From assembly GCA_964636125.1 (NCBI GenBank), contig CAZWPX010000016.1, positions 1 through 64,000 on the forward strand: 64,000 nucleotides of DNA, read 5' to 3'. Below the pieces are notes generated by a model. It was not told where the DNA came from. It ran no database searches and saw nothing but the letters and a program-made list of their open reading frames with translations. The position numbers were made by a program, and so were the translations under genes. This DNA comes from CAJINA01 sp964636125. Lineage in GTDB: Bacteria > Desulfobacterota > Desulfobacteria > Desulfobacterales > CAJINA01. Below, piece after piece: positions 17,520 to 27,192 of the stretch; the stretch's first letter is position 1, and every line of letters begins with the position of its first letter.

Positions 17520-18536
17520 ATGACTATTAAATGGTTCCTTAAATCCCGGACGGCGGTATTCAGCCTGCTGGTGATCCTGTGCGGTGGCCTGATACCCTTG
17601 AGTGCCGCGGCTTTGGAAGACAAACCCGGCGAACTGGTGGATCGTATTGTCGCGATCGTCAATGATGATATAATCGTACTCTCCGAACTCAGTGAAAAGT
17701 TGAAACCCTACGCGGAGAGAATATCAAAAATGGGCTATCCGCCAGAGAAAGAAAAGAAGATGCTCTACAAGGTCCGCGAGGACATTATCAACACAATGGT
17801 GGATCAAAAACTGACGGAGCAGGAAGTTAAAAAATTTGGCATAAAGATCCATGACGAAGAGGTTTTAAGCGCCATTGAAAGGGTCAAGCAGAAAAATTCA
17901 CTTACCCAGGAACAGATGCTGGCAGACATGGAACGCCAGGGCATGACCCTGGCGCTTCTCAAAGAAAATATTCGTGATCAGATGCTCAGGGCAAGGCTCC
18001 TGAATGTGGCCGTGAAGTCAAAAATTGTGATCACCAATGAAGACGTCCGGGCTTACTTCGACGCTCATCCGGAGGAATTTCAAGGCGAAAAGGAAGTCCA
18101 TCTCAGAAACATTATGACAGACTTGCCCAAATTTGCCTTCCAGGCCGAGATAGATGCCAGTCGCAAGCAGATGCAGCAGGTGCTCGACCGGCTGGATTCA
18201 GGGGAGCCTTTCAACCTGGTTGCCCGGGAATTGGACCAAGCCAATGAAGGCGCGCTGGTATCCAACGACATCGGCATGTTTAAGCTCAGCGTCCTTTCGC
18301 CAGAGCTGCAGGCTGCCGTCGGAGCGCTTGAGGCCGGCCAGCATACCGGCCTGCTGGATACGGAAAGCGGTTACCAGATCTTTTATGTGCATAAGGTGAA
18401 AGCGGGTGCCGGCAAAGCGTTTGAGACGGTTTTGCCGGAAATTCAGGAAAAGCTTTTCAATGAGCAGGTGGACAAGCGTTTTGATCTGTGGTTAAGCGAT
18501 CTTCGCAAAAAATCACACATCCAGATCGTGCGGTAG
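17520..18536 (+). CDS. surA: Periplasmic peptidyl-prolyl isomerase / chaperone SurA
   Basis: A chaperone that escorts outer-membrane proteins across the periplasm. At 338 aa it has a signal peptide (cleavage predicted after AAA near residue 30), a SurA N domain beginning VDRIVAIVNDDIIVLSEL, and one parvulin domain (about 185-300; EVHLRNIMTD ... GYQIFYVHKV). E. coli SurA has two parvulin domains; one is usual in deltaproteobacteria. ATG 17520 is preferred because AGGTGAT lies about 10 bases before it; GTG 17505 and ATG 17508 overlap that site. A strong hairpin follows the stop. Confidence 0.88.
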   Translation: MTIKWFLKSRTAVFSLLVILCGGLIPLSAAALEDKPGELVDRIVAIVNDDIIVLSELSEKLKPYAERISKMGYPPEKEKKMLYKVREDIINTMVDQKLTEQEVKKFGIKIHDEEVLSAIERVKQKNSLTQEQMLADMERQGMTLALLKENIRDQMLRARLLNVAVKSKIVITNEDVRAYFDAHPEEFQGEKEVHLRNIMTDLPKFAFQAEIDASRKQMQQVLDRLDSGEPFNLVARELDQANEGALVSNDIGMFKLSVLSPELQAAVGALEAGQHTGLLDTESGYQIFYVHKVKAGAGKAFETVLPEIQEKLFNEQVDKRFDLWLSDLRKKSHIQIVR

Positions 18537-18560
18537 TGCCGGCCCGTGAACGGGCCGGCA
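18537..18560 (+). other. Strong hairpin after surA
   Basis: TGCCGGCCCG pairs perfectly with CGGGCCGGCA around a TGAA loop, starting at the base after the surA stop. No T run follows, so it may stabilise the mRNA 3' end or attenuate rather than terminate. Confidence 0.6.
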
Positions 18561-18595
18561 TCCCCTGCCACATACCCTGACGGAAAATTTCGATC

Positions 18596-19540
18596 ATGGA
18601 AAAAAAGAGATCTGCATCTTTCGGGAAATACCTGAAGACCGTTCGGCTGGAAAAAGGGATCAAATTATCCGAAATCGCCGCCCAAACAAAAGTCAGCAAG
18701 GTGACCCTTGAATTGATCGAGGCCGAAGATCATCCCAGATTGCCTGCGGAAGTCTTTGTTAAAGGGTTCCTCCGGGCTTATGCAAAGGTCGTCAGTGCGG
18801 ATGGGGATGTGGCTGTTGACAGCTATGTAGAAAGCCGGCGTCTGCTGGACGAGAACGCACGTTCCGAGACGGATGAGGCCAGATCCAGATCTCGTTTCGG
18901 GGTGCGTATGTTGCTCTGCGGGGTCATCTTTGCTGCGATCATCGTTGTAGCGGTGTTAACCCTGCAGACAGAGAAACCCGCAGAAAAACCAACCCCGGCC
19001 GTGCCGGCAGAACCTCTGGAGAAACCGGCTGTCAAAGCGCCTGCCGTTGTTGCCCCGGAGGGCGGGGGCGCTGTCAAGAAGACTTCCGGGACTGTGCCCC
19101 TGCCAGCGACGTCGGCTCCCGGTGCGACCCCGGCCGAGCCGGCACCGCCTTTTGAACCAGCGCAGACTGAGAAACCAGAACCACAACCAGAACCACAACC
19201 AGAGCTCAAACCAGAGCTCAAATCAGAGCCAGCACCGGCGCCCAAACCGATGGGTACAACTCAGGTGCCGGCAGAAACAGCCACCCCGGAATCGTCCTCA
19301 TCCCGATTGCAGCAGCAGATCAACATCCAGGCCGTGGATGATACCTGGCTGAAGGTCATTGTGGACGGCCTGAAAACAAATGAGTACAGTCTGGCACCCG
19401 GAGACCGTCTTGAACTGAAGGCCGAAAAGGGGTTTAACCTGCTCATCGGCAATGCCACCGGGATTCAGCTGTCGTATAATGGGAAACCGGTGGCGGTACC
19501 GGGGAAAAGCGGTCAGGTGGTAACACTGCAGCTCCCCTGA
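18596..19540 (+). CDS. RodZ-like helix-turn-helix membrane protein
   Basis: 314 aa with the RodZ layout: a cytoplasmic Xre-type HTH (about residues 8-80; FGKYLKTVRLEKGIKLSEIA), one membrane helix (about 101-122), a long Pro/Ala/Glu/Gln-rich periplasmic linker with short tandem units (EPQPEPQP and PELK), and a C-terminal DUF4115-like beta domain (INIQAVDDTWLKVIVDG). RodZ links MreB filaments to cell-wall synthesis and sets rod shape. It lies in the same direction as surA and before mgtE. Orthology to E. coli RodZ is inferred from architecture only. Confidence 0.82.
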   Translation: MEKKRSASFGKYLKTVRLEKGIKLSEIAAQTKVSKVTLELIEAEDHPRLPAEVFVKGFLRAYAKVVSADGDVAVDSYVESRRLLDENARSETDEARSRSRFGVRMLLCGVIFAAIIVVAVLTLQTEKPAEKPTPAVPAEPLEKPAVKAPAVVAPEGGGAVKKTSGTVPLPATSAPGATPAEPAPPFEPAQTEKPEPQPEPQPELKPELKSEPAPAPKPMGTTQVPAETATPESSSSRLQQQINIQAVDDTWLKVIVDGLKTNEYSLAPGDRLELKAEKGFNLLIGNATGIQLSYNGKPVAVPGKSGQVVTLQLP

Positions 19541-19699
19541 TCGACTTGGCCTGCAGCTCCGGTCGGACGGGGCTCTGCCGGTTTTAAATGGCTCTGCCGG
19601 TTCCTTTCCTGCTTTCCATTTGGCGGGGATGCCCGAATCGTCTCTTCGCTGGTGGTTTTACTCACAAGAAAGACTTACATCCTTACGAGGACAGGCACA

Positions 19700-21052
19700 A
19701 TGATTGGTGATAAGAACAAAGTCTTGTATGAGAGCATCAAGCGGTTGCTGCGCAGAGGTGCGACGGTGCACCTGAAAAAAATCGTCAACAAGACACATGC
19801 TGCCGATCTGGCCATTGTATTCCAATCCCTGCCGCTTTCCCAGCAGCACCAGCTCTTTGCGTTGATGGATGATGTGGAGCAAAAGGGAATTCTTTTCGGC
19901 GAACTGCAAGATGTCGATCTGATGGAATTGATCGACGCGATGCCCATTGACGAAATCGTCGCAATTTTGGAAAGCATGCCCGCCGATGACGTGGCTGACC
20001 TGGTCGGAAAACTCCCGGAAGAAAAAGCGGATACCATCCTGGAAACGATGCAGGCCGAGGGCTCCGAGGAGGTTGAAGGCTTGCTCCGGTACGGGGATGA
20101 GACAGCCGGCGGGATCATGGTTCCCGATTTTATCGCTTTGCGCGAAGACATCTCTGCCCGGGAGGCGATCGAATCCATCCAGAGGGACTATGTGGACGTC
20201 GAGATGCCGTTTTATCTATACGTGGTCGACCAATACGGCAAGCTCGTGGGGGTGAGTTCACTGCGGCAACTGGTGGTGGTGGCCGCGGAGACCGAGTTGA
20301 AAGATTTTATGACCACTGATGTGTTCGCGGTCCAGACGGACATGGACCAGGAAGAAGTGGCGAAGATCGTTTCCAATTATGACATCCTGGCTGTTCCGGT
20401 GCTGGATGACAGCAACCGGTTGGTGGGCATCGTCACCGTGGATGATGTTATCGATATTCTGCGTAAAGAGGCTACTGAAGATATATTGAAGATGGCCGGG
20501 GCCGGCGAAGAGTTTGTGGAGACCCAATCGGTTGTGCGCAGCACCCGGATTCGGCTGCCGTGGCTGTTTGCCAGCTGCGTGGGCGGAATTCTGGCATTTT
20601 TGATTATCGGGCAGTTTGAAGAGAGCCTGAAAGCGATGACGTATCTGGCGGCTTTCATTCCTGTGATCATGGGCATGGGGGGCAATATCGGCACGCAGTC
20701 GTCGACGATTGTTGTGCGCGGGCTGGCCACGGGCCGGCTCAGTGTCAGGGATATCTGGTCGGTTGTTTCCAAGGAACTGACCATTGGCCTGATTTTGGGC
20801 GTCGTGTACGGGGTGCTCATCGGGATCGTGGCCCAGGTCAGTTTCGGGACGGGCGCGTTCACTGTTTCGGTGGGGCTCGGGGTGCTGTCTTCCATGTCTG
20901 TAGCGGCCCTGGTCGGGTCCCTGGTGCCGATGGTTTTTGCCAGACTCAACATTGATCCCGCTGTGGCGACCGGTCCTTTTGTAACGACTTCTATAGATAT
21001 TATCAGCGTCTTTTTTTATTTCAAGATCGCTACAACGCTGCTCAGTATTTAA
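19700..21052 (+). CDS. mgtE: Magnesium transporter MgtE
   Basis: A Mg2+ channel of the inner membrane, 450 aa. It has the cytoplasmic N domain (HAADLAIVFQSLPLSQQ; repeats of the MPxDExxxILExMPxDD type), two CBS domains (about 135-260) that sense Mg2+, and five membrane helices with the pore segment GMGGNIGTQSST. The ATG at 19700 follows a CGAGGACAGG site; an upstream in-frame start would add 16 residues before the conserved N domain. No M-box riboswitch is recognisable in the 159-base leader. Confidence 0.93.
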   Translation: MIGDKNKVLYESIKRLLRRGATVHLKKIVNKTHAADLAIVFQSLPLSQQHQLFALMDDVEQKGILFGELQDVDLMELIDAMPIDEIVAILESMPADDVADLVGKLPEEKADTILETMQAEGSEEVEGLLRYGDETAGGIMVPDFIALREDISAREAIESIQRDYVDVEMPFYLYVVDQYGKLVGVSSLRQLVVVAAETELKDFMTTDVFAVQTDMDQEEVAKIVSNYDILAVPVLDDSNRLVGIVTVDDVIDILRKEATEDILKMAGAGEEFVETQSVVRSTRIRLPWLFASCVGGILAFLIIGQFEESLKAMTYLAAFIPVIMGMGGNIGTQSSTIVVRGLATGRLSVRDIWSVVSKELTIGLILGVVYGVLIGIVAQVSFGTGAFTVSVGLGVLSSMSVAALVGSLVPMVFARLNIDPAVATGPFVTTSIDIISVFFYFKIATTLLSI

Positions 21053-21074
21053 GCCTCAACGATGAGATAAACAG

Positions 21075-21839
21075 ATGTCAGGATATACGACACCCGCTCT
21101 TTTACTCCGGCGGATCAATTACGGGGATCATGACCTGATCATCAACCTGTTCACGCTTGAACGCGGCAAGATCGCCGTCATCGCCAAGGCGGCCAAAAAG
21201 AGCGTCAAGCGCTTTGGTGGTATTCTGGAGCTGTTTTCAGACTTGGAAATTGTCGTCAATCCCGGTCGGGGCAAGGGGCTGCCGGTGTTGCAGGAGGCCA
21301 CTTTGATCCAGCCCTACACTGCTATAAGGTCGGATGTGGTCAAGACTGCCTATGCCAGCTACTGGTCGGAGCTGGTCAACACCTGGGTGGAAGAGTATGA
21401 GCGGCAGGACCTGATATTCAACCTTCTCAGGCATGTAATCAGTGAACTTGACCGGGGCGTAAAAGGGACCCGGGCCCTTTCAATCCTGTTCCAGATTCGT
21501 TTCATGGCACTGTCAGGCCTGGCCCCGAACCTGGCAAACTGCAGTCGCTGCGGACTGCCGCTTGAGAAGATCGCAGCGCCCCAGGTTCATTTCAGCCTCT
21601 CGGCGGGAGGACTTGTCTGTGACGCCTGCGGTTCACATTCCGACCGGCGGGTGGCCCTGTCACGGGGCACGCTGAAACAGTTGGCCTGGATCCAGCGGCG
21701 TGATTTAGAAAAAGCCCTGCGGTTGCAATTTTCGGAGTCATCCCTGGATCAGGGCCTGGCGCTGTGCGAAGCGTTTGTGCCCTATCATCTCGGCAAGGAG
21801 CCGAAAAGCCTGAGATTTCTCAGGCAGGTGAGACCGTAA
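21075..21839 (+). CDS. recO: DNA repair protein RecO
   Basis: RecO helps load RecA on gapped DNA with RecR. The 254 aa show the N-terminal OB fold (ALLLRRINYGDHDLIINLFT), a helical C-terminal part and a zinc site made of CSRCG and CDACG about 30 residues apart. It starts 22 bases after the mgtE stop, so it may be co-transcribed with it. Confidence 0.93.
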   Translation: MSGYTTPALLLRRINYGDHDLIINLFTLERGKIAVIAKAAKKSVKRFGGILELFSDLEIVVNPGRGKGLPVLQEATLIQPYTAIRSDVVKTAYASYWSELVNTWVEEYERQDLIFNLLRHVISELDRGVKGTRALSILFQIRFMALSGLAPNLANCSRCGLPLEKIAAPQVHFSLSAGGLVCDACGSHSDRRVALSRGTLKQLAWIQRRDLEKALRLQFSESSLDQGLALCEAFVPYHLGKEPKSLRFLRQVRP

Positions 21840-21906
21840 TCGCACCCGGTTTTGGCTGAAACCCGAAAGAGTTATTAACCTTAATCCTTAAAACTGGGAC
21901 AAGAGT

Positions 21907-22983
21907 ATGTACCGATCAGTACGGCGCTTTCTTGAAGGAAACGGGCCTGTGGAGGCCTCGGCACCGGTGCGTGTGGACCTGGGCGGTACCCTGGATATCA
22001 GCACACTGCATTATCCGCTCAGGCACTTGCAGCCGGAAACCTTTAACGCTGCCATTGGCCTGCGGACTGCGGTTTGGCTGCGTCCTTTCTCGGATGGAAA
22101 GATCAAGGTGTCGTCGCGTGGATTTTCCGAGGCTGTTTTTGAACCGGGCCGCGCCCCGTTCAAACATCCCCTCGGACTGATGTTTGCCGTAGCCTGCTAT
22201 TTTGGGGTGACCGGTCTGCACATTGATATTATGTCAGCCTCGCCACCTAAAAGTGCCCTGGGTGGCTCTTCATCCGCGGCTGTCGCCCTGGTATCCGCCT
22301 ATGGGCATCTCATGCAGGCTGAACGGGGGCATGTACCTTTTGGCCGGGACCAGGCCGCGCTGCTGGCCCATCATATTGAAGCCGGCGTGGCCGGTGTTCC
22401 CTGCGGATTGCAAGATCAGTTGGCCGCGGCCTACGGCGGTATTCATGCCTGGGCCTGGCAGGCCGACCCGGCCGGACCGGGTTTTATCCGCAAGCCGTTG
22501 CTAACCGGAGAGGGGCACCCCTGGTTTGAGCAGCGCGTGCTGCTGGCCTATTGTGGTATGCCGCATGAATCCCGGGATGTGAACAGCCGCTGGATCGCAC
22601 AGTTTCTCGAAGCCCGGACCCGTCCCGAGTGGTGTGAAATTGTGGACTGTACCAGAGGCTTTATTGATGCTATGGAACAGGGTGATTCTGATGCAGCCGT
22701 GCGGTGGATGAACCGTGAAAACCATATCCGGCAGAAAATGACGGCGGATGTGCTGGATGCACTGGGAAGTCGTCTCTGCAAGGCGGCGGTTGCTGCGCAA
22801 TGCGGCGCCCGGTTTACCGGGGCCGGTGGTGGCGGCTGTGTTTGGGCAATGGGGCGCACTCAGAATATCCACACGCTGGAAGCCACGTGGGCAGAGCAAG
22901 TTAAAACAGTTGACAGCGCCCAATTGCTGGATGTTGTGATCGATAAACAAGGCGTCGTTGTGAACAACGAATTGCTAATTTAA
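21907..22983 (+). CDS. GHMP-family small-molecule kinase
   Basis: An ATP-dependent kinase of the galactokinase/homoserine/mevalonate fold, 358 aa. Motif 1 is ASAPVRVDLGGTLD, the ATP-binding motif 2 is PPKSALGGSSSAAVALV, and motif 3 is FTGAGGGGCVWAMG. The arrangement resembles the sugar kinases for heptose 7-phosphate or fucose more than galactokinase proper, but the substrate cannot be fixed. It lies between recO and glyQ on the same strand, which gives no pathway clue. Confidence 0.82.
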   Translation: MYRSVRRFLEGNGPVEASAPVRVDLGGTLDISTLHYPLRHLQPETFNAAIGLRTAVWLRPFSDGKIKVSSRGFSEAVFEPGRAPFKHPLGLMFAVACYFGVTGLHIDIMSASPPKSALGGSSSAAVALVSAYGHLMQAERGHVPFGRDQAALLAHHIEAGVAGVPCGLQDQLAAAYGGIHAWAWQADPAGPGFIRKPLLTGEGHPWFEQRVLLAYCGMPHESRDVNSRWIAQFLEARTRPEWCEIVDCTRGFIDAMEQGDSDAAVRWMNRENHIRQKMTADVLDALGSRLCKAAVAAQCGARFTGAGGGGCVWAMGRTQNIHTLEATWAEQVKTVDSAQLLDVVIDKQGVVVNNELLI

Positions 22984-23001
22984 ACAAGTTGAGGACAATC
23001 A

Positions 23002-23874
23002 ATGAATTTTCAGGATGTAATTTCAGCATTAAACAATTTTTGGGGCAAAAAAGGCTGTGTCCTGGCCCAACCTTATGACCTGGAAGTAGGGGCCGGCACC
23101 TTCCACCCAACCACTTTGCTAAAATCCCTGGGCCCGGAGCCCTGGAATGTGGCCTATGTCCAGCCTTCCCGGCGGCCGACGGATGGCCGTTATGGTGAGA
23201 ATCCAAACCGCCTGCAGCACTATTACCAGTACCAGGTTATTCTCAAACCCTCACCGGAATACTCCCAGGAGTTGTACCTGGAAAGCATGAAGGTTCTCGG
23301 GGTCGATCCCCTGGAGCATGATATCCGCTTTGTTGAGGATGACTGGGAGTCGCCGACCTTAGGTGCCTCTGGGCTGGGCTGGGAGGTGTGGCTGGATGGC
23401 ATGGAAATCACCCAGTTTACCTATTTTCAGCAGGCCGGCAGTATCGAGTTGTCGCCTGTCTGCGTGGAGCTGACCTATGGTCTGGAACGAATTGCCATGT
23501 ACCTGCAGGGTGTGGACAATGTCTATGACTTGAAATGGAATGACCGGATTTTATACGGCGACGTACATCACCAGCAGGAAGTTGAGCAGTCCACCTACAA
23601 TTTCGAAGTGGCCAATGTGGATGCGCTATTTGATTTCTTCAACATGTACGAGGCCGAGGCCAAGCGGATCTTGGCGGAAAGGCAGCTCATCCTGCCGGCC
23701 TACGAGTATACCTTGAAGTGTTCACACTCCTTTAACCTGCTGGATGCCCGTGGTGCTATCAGTGTAACGGAGCGAACCGGCTATATCGGGCGTATCCGCA
23801 ACTTGGCCAGACACTGTGCCGAGGGCTACCTGGCGCAGCGGGAGGCCATGGGGTTCCCCCTGCTAAACCGGTAG
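23002..23874 (+). CDS. glyQ: Glycine--tRNA ligase alpha subunit
   Basis: Catalytic subunit of the bacterial tetrameric glycyl-tRNA synthetase, 290 aa. It has the characteristic start NFQDVISALNNFWGKKGC, QPYDLEVGAGTFHP, VQPSRRPTDGRYG and the class II motif GLERIAMYLQGVDNVYDL. It starts 18 bases after the GHMP kinase and is followed 134 bases later by glyS. Confidence 0.97.
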   Translation: MNFQDVISALNNFWGKKGCVLAQPYDLEVGAGTFHPTTLLKSLGPEPWNVAYVQPSRRPTDGRYGENPNRLQHYYQYQVILKPSPEYSQELYLESMKVLGVDPLEHDIRFVEDDWESPTLGASGLGWEVWLDGMEITQFTYFQQAGSIELSPVCVELTYGLERIAMYLQGVDNVYDLKWNDRILYGDVHHQQEVEQSTYNFEVANVDALFDFFNMYEAEAKRILAERQLILPAYEYTLKCSHSFNLLDARGAISVTERTGYIGRIRNLARHCAEGYLAQREAMGFPLLNR

Positions 23875-24008
23875 TAATTCGATCGGTAAGAAACCGGTTA
23901 AAGGCTGCTGATGCCCTGAGTGTGGTAAGGCAAGGCCCGCATCTTTAACCGTTCAATTTCCATGCCGCCGGGCTGATAAAGGCGGACGCATGTAACGACG
24001 AGGAGCTT

Positions 24009-26087
24009 ATGAATACTTTACTACTTGAAATTGGGGCTGAAGAAATTCCGGCCGGATATATCCAACCCGCCCTTAAGGCGCTGGCGGAAACACTGTCAGC
24101 GAAACTGGAGAAGGCCCGTATCGGCCATGGCGCGATCGACACGTATGGTACACCGCGACGCCTGGCGGTTATGGTGGCGGATGTAGTCGGTAAACAGCAA
24201 TCGGTAACCACAGAAATGCTCGGCCCACCCCGAAAAATTGGCTTTGACGACAAGGGTAATCCCACCGTGGCCGCCGAGAAATTTGCAGAGAAAGCCGGTG
24301 TCAAAGTGGGCAGTCTTAAAACCAAAGAGAAGGAAAGAGGGATCTACCTTTTCGCTAAAAAACTCGAACGGGGCGTGGCCACCTCGACGGTGCTTAAACA
24401 GATTTTGCCCGGGATCATTCTCAACACACCCTTTCCCAAAACCATGCGCTGGATGGACCTGGATATTGCTTTTGCCCGGCCGATGCATTCGATCCTGGCC
24501 CTGCTGGGGGATCGGGTTGTCTCTTTTACGGTGGGCAATGTTAAAAGTGGGCGCTATACCAGGGGCCACAGCTTCATGTACCCCAAGAAGATAAAGATCC
24601 AGCATCCGGACGAATATATTGAGACCTTGCGGCAAGCCAGCGTGATTGCAGATATTGCCGAGCGCAGGGCCATGGTCGAAGAGCAGGTCGCCGCAGAAGC
24701 CCGGACATCGGGCGGAGCTGTTTTGGAAGACCCCGAACTTGTGGATATCGTCACCAACCTGGTCGAGTATCCCCTTGCGACCGCCGGCGGGTTTGAAGCT
24801 GAATTTCTGGAAGTCCCCCGGGAGGTTCTCATCACAGCCATGCGGGAACACCAGAAATATTTTGCGGTGATCGACGCCAGCGGCGACCTGATGCCTAAAT
24901 TCATCCCGGTCAACAACACCCGGACCCGGGATATGGCCCTGGTGGCTACCGGGCATGAACGGGTTCTGCGGGCCCGCTTGAGTGACGCCAAATTTTTCTA
25001 CAATGCCGATGTGCAGATTCCGGTTGAAGAGCGCGTTGCCAAACTCAATGGGGTTCTGTTCCAGGCCAAACTGGGATCCATGTACGCCAAAACAGAGCGT
25101 ATCGGTGGCCTGGGAGGATTCCTGGCAGATGCGGTTGGCGGTGATGCGCAGCTGAAAACTGATTTTGGCCGGGCCGCCCGGCAGTGCAAATCAGACCTGG
25201 TCAGCCAGGTGGTGGTGGAGTTCCCAAAATTGCAGGGGGTGATGGGCCGTGTCTACGCCGTTGTGGCCGGCGAGAACAGCGAGGTGGCCGCCGCCATCGA
25301 AGAGCACTACCGGCCGACCCGCTCCGGCGGCGCATTGCCGGAAACGGCAACCGGTTCGTTGTTGAGCATCGCCGACAAGATCGATTCCATCTGCGGCTGC
25401 TTTTCCGTCGGTCTTATCCCCACCGGCGCGGCAGACCCCTACGCCCTCAGGCGCCAGGGTATCGGTGTGATCCAGATCATGCGGGCCCGGGAGTTTGCTT
25501 TTTCACTGAAGTCTTTGATCAAATTCGGCATCGAACAGTTCGGGGACAAGGTGGCCGCAAACGTCGCTGATGTGACCGACCAGATTTATGTATTTCTGCA
25601 GCGCCGGATTGCCCGGATTCTGGTGGACGAAGGCTTTTCCAAGGACGTGGTCGCAGCGGTGACCAGTGTCTCCGTGGATCACATTCCACATGTCTGGAAA
25701 CGGGTTCAGGCCCTGGAAACACTCAAGGGGGCCGCAGATTTTGAGCCGCTGGCAGTTGCTTTCAAGCGGGTTGCCAATATCATGAAGAAATCCGGCCAGG
25801 CCGCAGGAGATTCAGTGGACCAGTCCCTGTTTAAGGATACGGCTGAAACAGACCTGTTCAAGGCTGTACAGGCCGTCCGGCAGGAAGTAGCCGGGTGCCT
25901 GGAAAGCGGTAATTTTGACAAGGCCCTGGCCCGCATTGCTTCCCTGAGGCCCGCGGTTGATGTGTTTTTTGACGAAGTACTTGTCATGGCAGAGAATGAA
26001 AGCCTGCGCAGCAACCGGCTATCATTGCTGGGTTCCATCGTGGACCTGTTCGATCAGTTTGCTGATTTTACCAAGCTGTCTACCTAA
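24009..26087 (+). CDS. glyS: Glycine--tRNA ligase beta subunit
   Basis: The tRNA-binding subunit of the same enzyme, 692 aa, the usual length. The N terminus LLLEIGAEEIPAGYIQPAL, the segment VALVATGHERVLRARLSDAKFFY, the HD-like region and the C-terminal anticodon-binding part are all present without interruption. A small conserved-looking gene follows after 15 bases. Confidence 0.97.
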   Translation: MNTLLLEIGAEEIPAGYIQPALKALAETLSAKLEKARIGHGAIDTYGTPRRLAVMVADVVGKQQSVTTEMLGPPRKIGFDDKGNPTVAAEKFAEKAGVKVGSLKTKEKERGIYLFAKKLERGVATSTVLKQILPGIILNTPFPKTMRWMDLDIAFARPMHSILALLGDRVVSFTVGNVKSGRYTRGHSFMYPKKIKIQHPDEYIETLRQASVIADIAERRAMVEEQVAAEARTSGGAVLEDPELVDIVTNLVEYPLATAGGFEAEFLEVPREVLITAMREHQKYFAVIDASGDLMPKFIPVNNTRTRDMALVATGHERVLRARLSDAKFFYNADVQIPVEERVAKLNGVLFQAKLGSMYAKTERIGGLGGFLADAVGGDAQLKTDFGRAARQCKSDLVSQVVVEFPKLQGVMGRVYAVVAGENSEVAAAIEEHYRPTRSGGALPETATGSLLSIADKIDSICGCFSVGLIPTGAADPYALRRQGIGVIQIMRAREFAFSLKSLIKFGIEQFGDKVAANVADVTDQIYVFLQRRIARILVDEGFSKDVVAAVTSVSVDHIPHVWKRVQALETLKGAADFEPLAVAFKRVANIMKKSGQAAGDSVDQSLFKDTAETDLFKAVQAVRQEVAGCLESGNFDKALARIASLRPAVDVFFDEVLVMAENESLRSNRLSLLGSIVDLFDQFADFTKLST

Positions 26088-26102
26088 AAGGAGTAATGAG
26101 TT

Positions 26103-26357
26103 ATGCCGTATGATCCTGAGATGGATAAGAGACTGAAAGAGTGGAAATGTGAAGAGACGGGCCTGGTGCTGGCCATCCACCGTTATGGTGAAGGTGAAGC
26201 CAAGCTCCAGATAGGGCCGCGCATTCTAAAGAAGAAAGACGGCTCGCCCCGGGCGCCCGTGAAGGCCGGCCGCCTGACCATCGAAGATGTCCTGTGGTTC
26301 TATGACGTGATCGACGAAGTAAAAGAGGAGCTGCAGAATTTGGCAGGGCCGCTTTAG
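26103..26357 (+). CDS. Small unknown protein downstream of glyS (84 aa)
   Basis: Starts MPYDPEMDKRLKEWKCEETG and is rich in Lys and Glu, with one Cys and no signal or membrane part. AAGGAG lies about 9 bases before this ATG; the nearer ATG at 26096 opens only five codons. It is probably the last gene of the glyQS unit, since a terminator follows. Function unknown. Confidence 0.75.
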   Translation: MPYDPEMDKRLKEWKCEETGLVLAIHRYGEGEAKLQIGPRILKKKDGSPRAPVKAGRLTIEDVLWFYDVIDEVKEELQNLAGPL

Positions 26358-26376
26358 AAACCAGCTTAATGCAATG

Positions 26377-26423
26377 AAAAAGCGTCATGCTGCAGGGACA
26401 GAACCCGGGCTGGTGCTTTTTTT
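26377..26423 (+). terminator. Possible terminator of the glyQS unit
   Basis: AAAAAGC and GCTTTTTTT flank a region with GGG/CCC pairing. The stem is interrupted but ends in seven T, 20 bases after the stop of the 84-aa gene. Confidence 0.45.
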
Positions 26424-26436
26424 ATAGAGTACTCTC

Positions 26437-27192
26437 ATGAAGAACACTTTCAACGCGATTGTCAACCCGGTGATACCGAAAAAGGCGCCGATTCCGGGCG
26501 AGACAGCCATCCTGGTCAGCAGTGAGAGCGATCTCATCGCCTTAACACGCGGCCTGGTTGAACAAAACGCCAACCCGCGTAAGCTTTTTATGAGCCGGCA
26601 CTATCTGGGAGGCTGCGGAGGAAAGCGGATTAGCCTGGTTGGCCCCATCATGGGGGCACCCTATGCAGTCGCCCTTCTGGACACGCTGGCTGCCTGGGGG
26701 GTTCAGCGATTCCTGTTCCTGGGTTGGTGCGGTTCGATAGTGGCGCAGGTGCGCATCGGTGATATTGTGATGCCGGAGCGTGCCTTTATTGACGAAGGGA
26801 CTTCCCGGCATTACCAGGTTAGCGAAGAAGTGTCACGCAGGCCGCCGGGAGACCTGCCCGATCTGGTTGCCGGAGCCTTTGGTCAGGCCGGTATTGCCCA
26901 TCACAGCGGTGCTGTCTGGACCACGGATGCGATTTACCGGGAAACTGAACAGCAGGTCAGGCGTTTTCAGGAAAAAGGAGCCCTGGCGGTTGAAATGGAA
27001 GTGTCAGCCCTTTATTCCGCAGCGCAGTTCCGGGGGGTTGAACTCTGCAGTGTTCTGGTGACGTCCGATCTCCTCCATGATATGCGCTGGCAGCCGGGGT
27101 TCCGGGACAGCCGATTTAAAGCGGCCCGCGCATCTATCCAAGGTGCACTCATAAAGATGTTAGCCAGCCAACAGGACTCCGGGGATGGATAG
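26437..27192 (+). CDS. Nucleoside phosphorylase (PNP/UDP family)
   Basis: An enzyme that splits nucleosides with phosphate, 251 aa. Family markers are SRHYLGGCGGKRISLVG, GPIMGAPYAV, the glycine-rich FLGWCGSIVAQVRIGDIV and the base/ribose-binding segment ALAVEMEVSALYSAAQ. The Glu-Met-Glu ribose triad is present, and the closest subfamily is uridine phosphorylase-like. Its 3' end overlaps the following ligase-like gene by 8 bases, so the two are translated together. Confidence 0.82.
   Translation: MKNTFNAIVNPVIPKKAPIPGETAILVSSESDLIALTRGLVEQNANPRKLFMSRHYLGGCGGKRISLVGPIMGAPYAVALLDTLAAWGVQRFLFLGWCGSIVAQVRIGDIVMPERAFIDEGTSRHYQVSEEVSRRPPGDLPDLVAGAFGQAGIAHHSGAVWTTDAIYRETEQQVRRFQEKGALAVEMEVSALYSAAQFRGVELCSVLVTSDLLHDMRWQPGFRDSRFKAARASIQGALIKMLASQQDSGDG

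Noticed and set aside
19171..19245. Tandem DNA repeats (GAACCACAACCA and CAGAGCTCAAAC units)
   Set aside because: They encode the Pro/Glu/Gln-rich linker of the RodZ-like protein in frame, so they are coding low complexity rather than a mobile or CRISPR repeat.
19541..19699. Magnesium riboswitch before mgtE
   Set aside because: The 159-base leader has no recognisable M-box stems, only short CTCTGCCGGTT repeats.
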